DNA of 64,000 nt from the NCBI RefSeq assembly GCF_947496075.1, contig NZ_CANMBJ010000005.1, positions 1-64,000 of the forward strand, given 5' to 3'. Of this stretch, positions 53,116 through 62,142 are shown one piece after another. Made by a program: the position numbers and the translations under genes. A model generated the notes under the pieces. That model saw only the letters and a program-made list of their open reading frames with translations. It searched no databases and was not told the origin of the DNA. Every line of letters starts with the position of its first letter. The first letter of the stretch is position 1. Origin of the DNA: an uncultured Tateyamaria sp. (GTDB lineage: Bacteria; Pseudomonadota; Alphaproteobacteria; Rhodobacterales; Rhodobacteraceae).

Positions 53116-54125
53116 TCCGGATCGGCATGACCTTTGCGATTGCAGGGCTGGGCGTCGCGCTGTTTCATGGGCTGTCCCTGCCCCTGCCGTGGCTGTTGGG
53201 ACCAATCTTTGCCTGCCTGATAAGCGCCCTTGCGGGCGTGCGCATGACGGGCACGCCCTTGATCAACGAAGGCATGCGCACCGTATTGGGCGTCGCCGTC
53301 GGGGCCACGATCACCCCGGTTGTGCTGGCATCCATGCTGGGCATGTGGCCCACATTGCTGCTGATCCCCGTGATGGTCATGGTCATCGGGGCGATCGGTG
53401 TCCCCTATTTCCGCAAGCTCTGGGGTTTTGATTTTGTCACCAGCTATTACAGCGCGATGCCCGGCGGTATTCAGGACATGTTGGTGTTCGGGGAAGAGGC
53501 GGGTGGCAACCCGCGGACCCTTTCGCTGATTCACGCGACGCGGGTTCTGGTGATTGTCGTCGCCCTGCCCTTTATCCTGCGGGGTGTCTGGGACGCGGCC
53601 CTGAACAACCCGCCGGGTGTGCCAGCGGCCACGTTGGCACCCTCGCAGTTGGGATTAATGGTGTTGGCCGCCCTTGTCGGATGGCGCGGGGCCAAGGCGC
53701 TTGGCATGTTCGGCGCCTCGATCCTTGGGCCGCTGATCGTGGCGGCGGCCATGGCCCTGACGGGCCTCTTGCAACACCGCCCCCCGGCCGAAGCGATCTG
53801 GGCTGCCCAATTCTTCATCGGGACAACCGTGGGCGTGAAATATACCGGCATCACCATGACGGAAATTCGGCGCGACCTGACGGCTGGGCTGGGCTTCTGC
53901 GGCATCCTGATCGTGCTGACGGTCATCTTTGTCGAAGGGGTCTATGCCGCCGGTCTTGCGCCGGGGATGGAGGCCCTGCTGGCCTTTGCCCCCGGCGGGC
54001 AGGCGGAACTGACGGTGCTGGCGCTGATCGTCGGGGCCGACGTCGCCTTTGTCATTGCGCACCATGTCTTGCGTATTTTTGTGGTGATCCTCGGCGCGCC
54101 GCTCTTTGCACGGATTTTCCGCTAG
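53112..54125 (+). CDS. AbrB-family membrane protein (AmoA/AbrB duplication family)
   Basis: A 337-residue integral membrane protein with about ten helices and an internal duplication: PLPWLLGPIFACLISAL near the start and a corresponding GAKALGMFGASILGPLIVAAAM half-way. SYYSAMPGGIQDML and LLAFAPGGQAELT are the typical paired glycine-containing loops of this family. The family is named after AbrB but is probably a small-molecule or acid transporter, not a DNA-binding protein. GTG start, coupled to gntR. Its end overlaps the end of the tetR gene by four bases. Confidence 0.85.
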   Translation: MIRIGMTFAIAGLGVALFHGLSLPLPWLLGPIFACLISALAGVRMTGTPLINEGMRTVLGVAVGATITPVVLASMLGMWPTLLLIPVMVMVIGAIGVPYFRKLWGFDFVTSYYSAMPGGIQDMLVFGEEAGGNPRTLSLIHATRVLVIVVALPFILRGVWDAALNNPPGVPAATLAPSQLGLMVLAALVGWRGAKALGMFGASILGPLIVAAAMALTGLLQHRPPAEAIWAAQFFIGTTVGVKYTGITMTEIRRDLTAGLGFCGILIVLTVIFVEGVYAAGLAPGMEALLAFAPGGQAELTVLALIVGADVAFVIAHHVLRIFVVILGAPLFARIFR

Positions 54126-54733
54126 TCGCGGATGATCCGACGCGAGATGTCAGCCACGATCATGGCTTCCTGTTCGTCCGTCAGGTCCAGCTCGTGCTTG
54201 CCGTCGATTTCCAGAAAGGCATGGCCGTGCACGAACATGTGCAGCATCAGGCTGCGGCGCTCGATCTCGGCCTCGGGGGTATCGTCAGGCATTGCTGCGC
54301 GCACCTCGCGCTTGACGATGGCAAGGCATCCGTCGCCTCGCTCTCGCATCTCGGAATCGCGTTCATGTCCTTTGGTCAGGCCAAACATCAAGCGGAACAC
54401 ACCCGGTTCAGCCCGGGCAAAATTTGCATAGCAGAGGCCCAGCGCAGTTATGGGTGCCAGAGCGTCGCCTGACGCCCCCTTTGCAGCGTCATCCATCTGC
54501 TGGCGCATCCGCTCGATTCCCGCCAAGGCGACCTCGCGCACGATCTCTGCGCGGTCGTTGAAATGCTTGTAGGGCGCGGCTGAACTGACGCCAGCGCGGC
54601 GCGCGGCCTCGGAAATCGAAAACCCGTCAGCGCCCTTCTCCTCGACCAAAATGCGCACAGTTTCAATAAGATGCGCGCGCAGATCACCGTGGTGATACTG
54701 CGTCCGGGGGGCCTTATCCGTGGTCTGCTCCAA
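54122..54733 (-). CDS. TetR-family repressor of the RND efflux operon
   Basis: A 203-residue TetR regulator: YHHGDLRAHLIETVRILVEE then FSISEAARRAGVSSAAPYKHF forms the helix-turn-helix (about residues 14-61). The start is TTG 54733, the only start that keeps the conserved YHHGDLR segment with a purine-rich site upstream. It is divergent from the RND genes, and the space between contains repeated AAGTAAG boxes, so it very likely represses the pump. Confidence 0.9.
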   Translation of the reverse strand: MEQTTDKAPRTQYHHGDLRAHLIETVRILVEEKGADGFSISEAARRAGVSSAAPYKHFNDRAEIVREVALAGIERMRQQMDDAAKGASGDALAPITALGLCYANFARAEPGVFRLMFGLTKGHERDSEMRERGDGCLAIVKREVRAAMPDDTPEAEIERRSLMLHMFVHGHAFLEIDGKHELDLTDEQEAMIVADISRRIIRD

Positions 54734-54758
54734 GTTTTTTTGCCTCTCTCCCTTGCCA

Positions 54759-54810
54759 AAGTAAGTGGCTATTACATATGTCTGTTACCATAAGTAAGCA
54801 CCCCTTACTT
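54759..54810. promoter_or_regulatory. Repeated AAGTAAG boxes in the tetR/RND intergenic region
   Basis: AAGTAAG occurs at 54759-54765 and 54792-54798, and its inverse CTTACTT at 54804-54810, so the last two form a 7-bp inverted repeat with a 5-nt spacer. They are plausible TetR binding sites controlling both directions. Confidence 0.65.
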
Positions 54811-54829
54811 CCTGTCAAGGAGTGGCACC

Positions 54830-55996
54830 ATGCCTAAAGATCGCGCCAAGGATACACCGAAACCACCCCTTTGGAAGCGCACTGTGCGCGGGATCATCAC
54901 GCTGACCGGCACTGCGTCCGTCATTGCCATCGCCGCGGGCGCGGTCTGGATTGGCAGCGCCACATTGGCCACGCGTGCCGCCGCCGTGGATGCACCACCC
55001 CCCGCCCCGATCAGCACCGTTTCGGCAATCCGCGTGACACCGGCTGACACCATGACCGTCACCCGCGCCTTCCACGGACAGGTCGAGGCGGCACAGACTG
55101 TTGCCCTGAGTTTCGAGCAGGGCGGTCGCCTGAACGTCCTGGACGTGGACGAAGGCGACCGCGTCAAGGCGGGCCAGGTGCTTGCCAAGCTCGACACCCG
55201 TATCCTGATGGCCGAACGCAGCCGCCTTGTTGCCTCGCGCGAAGCGCTTGAGGCGCAGGCGGAACTGTCCCGCCGTACGACCGATCGTCAGAAAGAGCTG
55301 CGCAATCGCGGCTTTGCCTCGGATCAGGCGGTGGACAACACGGCACTGAACCTTGCTGCGCTTCAGGCACAGATCGCCGAAATGGACGCAGCCATCACGC
55401 AGGTTGAGGTGCAACTGAGCCAGACCGAGCTGCTGGCCCCGTTTGACGGTGTCGTGGGCGCGCGGAATGTCGACCCCGGCGCAATCATGGCTGTGGGGGC
55501 GCCCGTGCTTGATGTTCGCGAGGAAACCGCCCCGATCTTCCGTGTGGGGATCGACCCGAGGCTGGCACAGAACGTGCGGGAAACCGCAGCCGTCGTAACG
55601 CTCGACGGTGTGGACTACGACGCGCGTTTCGTCGGCTTCCGGCCCGACCTGGATGCGCAAACCCGCACCCGCACAGCGCTGTTCGAGATTGAGACGGATG
55701 ATCCGGTCTACCTTGCCTCCGGCACACTGAAACTGCACAGCCAGATTGACCAGAACGGATATTCTGTTCCGCTGCGCGCCTTGCAGGATGGGGTGCGCGG
55801 GCTTTGGACCGTGATGGTTCTGAACCCGGGTGACGATGACCTTTACACCGCCCAGGCCGCCGCCGTCGAAGTGCTGCAGGTCGAAGACGGCACGGCCTTT
55901 GTCCGTGGCACGCTACAGGGTGACGCCATGATCGTGCCCGATGGCACCCACCGCCTTGTCTCGGGCGACCGGGTGCGCGTGGTCGGAGCGGAGTGA
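54830..55996 (+). CDS. RND efflux periplasmic adaptor subunit (HlyD/AcrA family)
   Basis: A 388-residue membrane-fusion protein with an N-terminal membrane anchor (about residues 20-42), the lipoyl-like half RAFHGQVEAAQTVALSFEQGG, a long coiled-coil hairpin rich in Ala/Leu/Arg (SREALEAQAELSRRT), then TELLAPFDGVVGARNVDPGA and a barrel domain. AAGGAG lies 7 bases before the ATG. It links the permease to an outer-membrane channel, which is not encoded in the window. The permease ATG overlaps its stop (TGATG). Confidence 0.92.
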   Translation: MPKDRAKDTPKPPLWKRTVRGIITLTGTASVIAIAAGAVWIGSATLATRAAAVDAPPPAPISTVSAIRVTPADTMTVTRAFHGQVEAAQTVALSFEQGGRLNVLDVDEGDRVKAGQVLAKLDTRILMAERSRLVASREALEAQAELSRRTTDRQKELRNRGFASDQAVDNTALNLAALQAQIAEMDAAITQVEVQLSQTELLAPFDGVVGARNVDPGAIMAVGAPVLDVREETAPIFRVGIDPRLAQNVRETAAVVTLDGVDYDARFVGFRPDLDAQTRTRTALFEIETDDPVYLASGTLKLHSQIDQNGYSVPLRALQDGVRGLWTVMVLNPGDDDLYTAQAAAVEVLQVEDGTAFVRGTLQGDAMIVPDGTHRLVSGDRVRVVGAE

Positions 55997-58900
55997 TGGA
56001 AACCCTCACCTTCCGCCAACCCCGCCTTGTTGCCCTTGCCCTTCTGGTCATCATCGCGGCGGGCTTGTCCTCGCTGCTGGCTATCGGACGGCAGGAAGAC
56101 CCCACCATCACCAACCTATTCGGCACTGTCACCACTGTGGTGCCGGGTGCAGACCCCGCCCGGGTCGAGGCGCTGGTCACCCAACCCATTGAGGACATTC
56201 TGCGCGAAGTGTCCGAGGTCGACGTGATCGAAAGCACGTCCTCGACTGGTATTTCCATCGTCTCGGTCGAGTTGGGCGTGATGGTGCCGGACAACCGCAT
56301 TGAACAGGTCTGGGCCGAGATCCGCGATGATCTGGCCGAGCTGTCCCCCAGCCTGCCCGCCGATGCATTCGAGCCGGAATTCGACACCGAGGGCGGCAGC
56401 GCCTTTGCCGCCATCGCGGCCCTTTCGGCCGAGCCGGGCATTTCAACCACGATCCTGGGCCGCTATGCCCGCGACCTGGCCCAGGATCTGCGCAACATCC
56501 CCGGCACCGAACTTGTCGAGTTGTTCGGTGCGCCCGAGGATGAGGTGCTGGTCACGCTCGACCCCGTGGCCACCGCCGCGCTTGGCCTGACGGCAAGTGA
56601 CGTCTCCCGCGCCATTGCACAGGCCGACGCCAAGGGCCCTGCCGGGCGTGTGCGCCCGGCGGGGTCTGACCTGCTGATCACAGTCGCGGGCGAGGTCGAG
56701 GCGCTGGACCGTTTGGGTGAGATCGTGGTGCGCCGCTCGGACACCGGGGCCGTCACCTACCTGTCACAGGTGGCCGAGATCACGCGCGGCCCGCGCCTGC
56801 CAGAAGCGGAGTTGGCGATCTACAATGGCAACCCCGCGATCCTTGTGGGCGCAAAGTTGGAAAGCGGGCTGCAAGTCGACAAATGGGCGGCCTTTGTCCG
56901 TGAAGAGATCGCCGAATACCGGTCCAACGTCCCCTTGGGCGTCTCGCTGGACCTGACCTTTGACCAATCCGGCTACACCGCAGACCGCCTGCAGGAGGTC
57001 GGCCTGAACATGGCCATCGGCGTTGGCCTTGTGGTCGGTGTGCTGCTGCTGACCCTTGGTCTGCGATCCGCCATGATCGTGGCGCTGATCCTGCCGGTCG
57101 TGACCCTTGCCACGCTGTTCACCATGAATTTCATCGGCCTTGCCATTCACCAGATGAGCGTGACCGGCCTGATCGTGGCCCTTGGCCTGCTGGTCGATGC
57201 GGGCATCGTGATGACGGACGAGGTGGGCCAACGGCTGGAAAAAGGTATGAGCCGCATCAAGGCGGCGGGACAGTCGGTCAAACGGCTCTTTGCGCCTTTG
57301 CTGGCATCAACCGTGACCACCGCCCTGTCCTTTACACCCCTGATCCTGCTGCCCGGCCCTGCAGGTGATTTTGTGGGCTCCATCGCCATCGCTGTGGTGA
57401 TCATGCTGGGCTGGTCCTTTGTCGTGGCGATCACGCTGACACCGGCCATCGCAGGTCACCTGCTGCCCGCGGATGGGACACGCGGCGGCATGAACAGTGG
57501 TGCATTGGGCCGTGTCTTTGCCGCGTCGCTGCGCTGGTCCGTGAAAAACCCTGTCCGGTCTATCGCGCTGGCGCTGATCCTGCCGGTCACTGGATTCCTG
57601 TCCATGCCAACACTCACGGCACAATTCTTTCCCGGCGTGGACCGCGACCAGTTCTATATCGAGGTGGATTTGGCCCCCGGTGCGGGCGTTGCCGACACGC
57701 AGGACGTTGTGGCGCGGCTGAACGACCGCTTGCTGGCAGATGACAGGATCGAACAGGTGATGTGGACGGTCGGGCGGTCGGCGCCCGCCTTCTACTACAA
57801 CATCGTGGGCGCCCGCGAAAATGCGCCCGGCCATGCGCAAGCGCTGCTCACCACCCAATCGGCGGAGGCGACCGAAGCTGTCCTGCGCGACCTGCAAGGC
57901 GATCTTGCCCTGACCGCGCCCGGGGCCGAAATCCTTGTTCGTGGTCTGGTACAGGGCCCGCCGGTCAATGCCCCCGTCGAGATCCGGCTTGTTGGCAAGG
58001 ACCTCGAGGCGCTGCGCGAAACAGGGGACGAGGTGCGGCGCATCATGTCCGGCGTCGATTCTGTGCTTGTGACCCGCGGCACCATCGGTGGCGGTGCGCC
58101 CAAGGCCGTTATCACGGTGAACGAGGCGCAGGCGCAAATCCTTGGCCTCGACCTGCGCCAGATTGCCGGGCAGTTGCAAGCCGGGCTTGAGGGGGTCACG
58201 GGTGGCTCCATGGTCGAAGGGGACGAAGAGTTGCCCATCCGTGTCCGTCTGGGCGACGCCACGCGCGGCTCGGTTCAAGCCATCCGCGATCTGCCGATCC
58301 TGCGCCCGGATGCGGCACAGCTGTCAGCCCAAGGCCGCTGGCCCGCCCTGCCCCTGTCCGCCGTGTCGACCATCGACCTGGAACCCGCCGCCAGCAGCAT
58401 CACCCGCCGCAACGGCGAACGGGTCAACACGGTGCAGGCGTTTATCCTGCGCGATGTACTGCCCGAAGAAGCGCTGGTTGAGGTGCAGGCCGCACTTGAG
58501 GCCAACGGCTTCGCCGTGCCCGCCAGCATGCGTCTTGAACTGGGCGGCGACAGCGATGCGCGGGCTGACACGCTCAGCGATCTGCTGGCGTCTCTTGGCC
58601 TGATCGTGACCCTGTCCATTGCGGCCATCGCGCTGACCTTTAACAGCTTCCGGTTGACGGCAGTTGTGCTGGTCGTGTCGGGCCTGTCCGCAGGTCTGAG
58701 CCTGCTGGCGCTCGCGATTTTCCAGTACCCGTTCGGGATCAACGCGATCATCGGCGTGATCGGGTCGATCGGTGTGTCGATCAATGCCGCGATCATCATC
58801 CTGACGGGATTGCAAGAGGACGACCTGGCCGCTTCAGGTGACAAGGACGCCATGGTCGATGTGGTCATGGGATCCAGCCGCCACATCGTCTCGACAACCA

Positions 58901-59139
58901 TCACGACCTTTGGTGGCTTCCTGCCCCTGATCCTTGCCGGTGGCGGCTTCTGGCCCCCCTTCGCGATGTCGGTGGCTGGGGGTGTGCTGCTGTCCACCGT
59001 GGTGAGTTTCTACTTCACGCCACCGGTCTTTGCCCTGATCCACCGCGTCCGCCGGGCGCCCGCAGCATCCGCGGAACGGGACAATGGCAACGACGCACCC
59101 TTTGTCCTACATCCGCCGTTCAGTCAGGCCGCAGAGTAG
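55996..59139 (+). CDS. RND efflux permease with altered proton-relay residues
   Basis: A 1047-residue inner-membrane RND pump with two halves of six helices and large periplasmic loops. The membrane core is recognisable (VTGLIVALGLLVDAGIV in TM4; IGVIGSIGVSINAAIII in TM10). In AcrB the relay uses two adjacent Asp in TM4 and a Lys in TM10. Here Asp401 is followed by Ala402, and the Lys position reads Asn930. The pump may use a different coupling, or belong to a subgroup with another relay. It is cotranscribed with the adaptor under TetR control. A strong hairpin follows. Confidence 0.92.
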   Translation: METLTFRQPRLVALALLVIIAAGLSSLLAIGRQEDPTITNLFGTVTTVVPGADPARVEALVTQPIEDILREVSEVDVIESTSSTGISIVSVELGVMVPDNRIEQVWAEIRDDLAELSPSLPADAFEPEFDTEGGSAFAAIAALSAEPGISTTILGRYARDLAQDLRNIPGTELVELFGAPEDEVLVTLDPVATAALGLTASDVSRAIAQADAKGPAGRVRPAGSDLLITVAGEVEALDRLGEIVVRRSDTGAVTYLSQVAEITRGPRLPEAELAIYNGNPAILVGAKLESGLQVDKWAAFVREEIAEYRSNVPLGVSLDLTFDQSGYTADRLQEVGLNMAIGVGLVVGVLLLTLGLRSAMIVALILPVVTLATLFTMNFIGLAIHQMSVTGLIVALGLLVDAGIVMTDEVGQRLEKGMSRIKAAGQSVKRLFAPLLASTVTTALSFTPLILLPGPAGDFVGSIAIAVVIMLGWSFVVAITLTPAIAGHLLPADGTRGGMNSGALGRVFAASLRWSVKNPVRSIALALILPVTGFLSMPTLTAQFFPGVDRDQFYIEVDLAPGAGVADTQDVVARLNDRLLADDRIEQVMWTVGRSAPAFYYNIVGARENAPGHAQALLTTQSAEATEAVLRDLQGDLALTAPGAEILVRGLVQGPPVNAPVEIRLVGKDLEALRETGDEVRRIMSGVDSVLVTRGTIGGGAPKAVITVNEAQAQILGLDLRQIAGQLQAGLEGVTGGSMVEGDEELPIRVRLGDATRGSVQAIRDLPILRPDAAQLSAQGRWPALPLSAVSTIDLEPAASSITRRNGERVNTVQAFILRDVLPEEALVEVQAALEANGFAVPASMRLELGGDSDARADTLSDLLASLGLIVTLSIAAIALTFNSFRLTAVVLVVSGLSAGLSLLALAIFQYPFGINAIIGVIGSIGVSINAAIIILTGLQEDDLAASGDKDAMVDVVMGSSRHIVSTTITTFGGFLPLILAGGGFWPPFAMSVAGGVLLSTVVSFYFTPPVFALIHRVRRAPAASAERDNGNDAPFVLHPPFSQAAE

Positions 59140-59163
59140 TCGGGTATAAAGCATTTGTGTTCA

Positions 59164-59197
59164 ACCTCGCGCATCTACGGTGAGATGCGCGAGGTTC
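59164..59197. terminator. Strong hairpin after the RND operon
   Basis: A perfect 14-bp stem AACCTCGCGCATCT/AGATGCGCGAGGTT with a 6-nt loop. The T tract is weak (TTCATTG), but position and strength suggest termination of the efflux operon. Confidence 0.65.
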
Positions 59198-59396
59198 ATT
59201 GAAACACATCAGTGCCGCCTATCTAGGAAATTCAAACCAATTGTCACTCTGGTGCAGTTCAAGGTCAGCTTTGCGGACAAAGCGGCCCTTTGGGTCTCGG
59301 CGACCAATGACGGCTTTGCCCACATTCGACCTATGCTCTTCCTGGTGACTATTCCGACGCAGGTAAAACTGAAGCTACGTTACGCACCGTTTCAGC

Positions 59397-59840
59397 CTAT
59401 TTCATAGTGGCTGACATCATCCAGTGCTCCTTTTCGCTCCATTCGAGAATATCGGACAGAATCCCGACTGTGCCGTCGTCTCGGACATCAGCAAGAACCT
59501 GAATTGCATTGCGGAGTACATCAATGAAGCGGTGAAAATCGGCGCAATGGTTCGCAAGCATTTCATCTGTCGTCTGGGCGATCGCATCCTGGTTTGGATT
59601 GGATAAGACAAGCAGCTCATCCAATGATGCGGGTGCTTTGCTACCCAGCACACGCAACCGTTCTGCGATCGCATCGAGGAACCCGTTGAGCGTCTGGTAT
59701 TGGGTCTCAAACATGGCGTGCAAGCTGCGGAAGTTTGGACCTTCCACATTCCAATGATAACAGTGGCTCTGCACATAGAGGCGGAAAACCTTGCCCAGGA
59801 CCGCCCTTATCGTGTCTTCCTTGACGGAGTCTAATTTCAT
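59397..59840 (-). CDS. dps: Dps-family ferritin-like protein
   Basis: A 147-residue four-helix protein. The ferroxidase ligands His29, His41, Asp56 and Glu60 have exactly the spacing of Dps (31/43/58/62 in the Listeria type), in HWNVEGPNFRSLH and NGFLDAIAERL. It would store iron and protect DNA from peroxide in the cytoplasm. It lacks the long Lys-rich N-terminal tail of E. coli Dps, so DNA binding is uncertain. AAGGA precedes the ATG. The 256 bp on its 3' side contain only the hairpin above and no gene. Confidence 0.93.
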   Translation of the reverse strand: MKLDSVKEDTIRAVLGKVFRLYVQSHCYHWNVEGPNFRSLHAMFETQYQTLNGFLDAIAERLRVLGSKAPASLDELLVLSNPNQDAIAQTTDEMLANHCADFHRFIDVLRNAIQVLADVRDDGTVGILSDILEWSEKEHWMMSATMK

Positions 59841-59965
59841 TCTTTGTCCTTTGATTTCTGTCTGCTCGCGCGAACAACGCTGTAATCGCGCCCGCCATCA
59901 ATGACGTCGATGGCGGGCACGGCATGGCTTTGACCTTAGGCAGAGCGTCCCGAGTAGGGCCTGGT

Positions 59966-60802
59966 TTACAGAGCCGCTGCCTTGATCTGCGCCACAGCTT
60001 CTTCAGTGCTCCAGACCGCGTTAGCGATGAAGCGGAAGTTGATGAGGGCAGCGAGGTACCCATCCCCCTCCGGCAGTTGCGCCGCAGCCGTCGCATCCCG
60101 CACCACGGCCACTTCGAAACCCTTCTCGATCAATTCGCGCATATGCGATTCCGTGCACAGGTTGGCCGACATACCTGCCAGAATGACTTGATCCACGCCC
60201 TGCTTACGCAGTTGCAGCGACAGGTCGTTGGTGTCGTTGCCGTACATCTTGTGGGGCGAGGTCACGATGGTCTTGCCGTCGTTGATGTAGGGTTTGTATT
60301 GCTCCAACCAGTCTGCGCCCGAGCCTTCGAAACCTTCAATGTCCAGAGGGCCCTTACGGTCAAACATACCGATATTGTGCATTAGTTTTTCCAACGCGCC
60401 TTCGAACTTCCAACCATGGTCAGTTGGATAGTAGTAGTGCGGAGACACGGCGGTGGTGATGTCGTACTCTTTGGCCGTGCGGAACAGCGTTTCGATGTTT
60501 TCAACCGTGTTGTGTTCAGTGACGGACGCGCCGATCACGCCCCAAGTCACACCATCGGGGCTGAGGAAATCGTTCTGTGGGTCGGTCACGACAAGGGCTG
60601 CGCGGCTCAGGTCGAGCTTCATGTCAGAGGGCGGCAATGCAGGTTCGGCCGGTTGAGCATAGGGGTTGGCCTTGACTTGCGCGTGAGCGGTTCCTCCCAG
60701 CGCAGTGGCAGCAGCCGCTGCAGTCCCTGCCAGTCCGGTGGTCAACGCCGCGCGACGTGACAGTTTCTTGCCGCCGTGGTCATGGTCATCACAATTGCAC
60801 AT
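59966..60802 (-). CDS. Tat-exported isochorismatase-like cysteine hydrolase
   Basis: A 278-residue protein of the isochorismatase/nicotinamidase fold, with Asp74 in VVTDPQNDF and nucleophile Cys216 in GMSANLCTESH. The Lys of the triad is probably in the TSPHKMYGND segment. The N-terminus is a Tat signal (SRRAALTTGLAG) preceded by an unusual Cys/Asp/His-rich leader (MCNCDDHDHGG). Most family members are cytoplasmic, so export is notable. It is divergent from an AraC-type regulator with 128 bp between, which probably controls it. Confidence 0.88.
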   Translation of the reverse strand: MCNCDDHDHGGKKLSRRAALTTGLAGTAAAAATALGGTAHAQVKANPYAQPAEPALPPSDMKLDLSRAALVVTDPQNDFLSPDGVTWGVIGASVTEHNTVENIETLFRTAKEYDITTAVSPHYYYPTDHGWKFEGALEKLMHNIGMFDRKGPLDIEGFEGSGADWLEQYKPYINDGKTIVTSPHKMYGNDTNDLSLQLRKQGVDQVILAGMSANLCTESHMRELIEKGFEVAVVRDATAAAQLPEGDGYLAALINFRFIANAVWSTEEAVAQIKAAAL

Positions 60803-60930
60803 AAGGTCTTTCCTTCTTTGGATGTATCGAGAAGCCTTGTGTGTGACAGTCGGTGTGCCTTTTCGTCTTGATTTGGACCAGTCAGGAAAATTTTCGTGAC
60901 GGCAGAGGAGTTTAAGGCCAAAATCATCGG

Positions 60931-61851
60931 ATGAGCTACGACCACATTTTCGATCAACTCGACATCCGTACGGAACCGTTTGCCATCTGTGAGATCCACG
61001 GAACCTGCCATGTTGCCCTCAAGCCAGATGCGGCGGTGACCCTGCACTATATCCTGTGCGGTGAGGGCCAGATCACGATGCGGGGGCAGGCCCCGATCAG
61101 AATATCCAAGGGCAGTTTGGTTTTGATCCCTTCACTGAACAGCCACGAGGTCTTGAATGACGGCGCGACGGTCGTGCCCGGACCGTCTTGCAAACCAGCA
61201 GCGCTGAACTTGGCGCAGGTCCTCAAATCCGCCCCAGATGAAGGTGACGGCAGTGCCAGCCGCCTGGTCGCACTTTGCGCGCACGTTAATATTGGGCTGA
61301 TGGGGGCCACGGATGTGGTCAACTTAATCCGTGAGCCGTTGGTAACGCGTGCCGAACCCGGCAGCGACCTGATGGTATTGGTCGACACATTAATGCGCGA
61401 AGTGTGCGAGCCAAGCGTCGGCAGCCGCGCTTTGATCCGGGTTCTGTTGATGCAGGCTGTGATTGTCATGATGCGCAAGCGAATGACTGAGCAGGCAGGG
61501 CCGTTGGATTGGATGGCCGCGCTGCGTGATCCGATGCTGTGGAAAGCGTTGAACGCGATGTTGGACAACCCGGGCAATCCGTTTTCCGTAGAGTCTCTCG
61601 CGGATATTGCAGGCATGAGCCGGGCCGCGTTTGCGAAGCGATTTTCTGAAGCGTATGGCGCAGGACCGATGGAGCTACTGCGCAATCTGCGGGTGCGCAA
61701 AGCAGGCGACCTACTGCGCAATACAGATTTGCCAATGAAAAGAGTGGCTGAATCTGTTGGGTTTTCCAGCCGCAGTGCCTTTAGCCGCGCTTTCGAAGCG
61801 ACATCCGGCCAAAGCCCCAGTGCATTCCGCAAAGCCGTCAGAAAACCGTGA
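60931..61851 (+). CDS. AraC-family transcriptional regulator (cupin N-terminal type)
   Basis: A 306-residue regulator: N-terminal cupin-like effector domain (AVTLHYILCGEGQITMRG, IRISKGSLVLIPS) and a C-terminal pair of helix-turn-helices (VESLADIAGMSRAAFAKRF and MKRVAESVGFSSRSAFSRAF, about residues 219-238 and 268-287). It is divergent from the exported isochorismatase-like gene and most likely regulates it. The 291 bp after it, up to the peptide-binding-protein gene, show no gene. Confidence 0.9.
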   Translation: MSYDHIFDQLDIRTEPFAICEIHGTCHVALKPDAAVTLHYILCGEGQITMRGQAPIRISKGSLVLIPSLNSHEVLNDGATVVPGPSCKPAALNLAQVLKSAPDEGDGSASRLVALCAHVNIGLMGATDVVNLIREPLVTRAEPGSDLMVLVDTLMREVCEPSVGSRALIRVLLMQAVIVMMRKRMTEQAGPLDWMAALRDPMLWKALNAMLDNPGNPFSVESLADIAGMSRAAFAKRFSEAYGAGPMELLRNLRVRKAGDLLRNTDLPMKRVAESVGFSSRSAFSRAFEATSGQSPSAFRKAVRKP

Positions 61852-62142
61852 CACCGGTTATCGCCTTTGTCGCGTTTGGCACTCATTCGTGCATCAGGCA
61901 GAACAAATAGCCCAAAGCCGACATTGGTTCGAACTGCAGCACACAGCACTCTGGGCTCAAAACGGACATCATCTGCAGGCACATCGTCCCAACATTGGGC
62001 CAGCGGATGCCGTGAACACTAAATTCATCTGACGTTTTAAACATCGTCAGGCATTTGGCGCGCCGCTCAACCCTCTACCTGCTTGCCAATCCCGCCGGAG
62101 TAACCAACACTCATAGGCAGAAAAGCAAATGGGGAGATTTCC

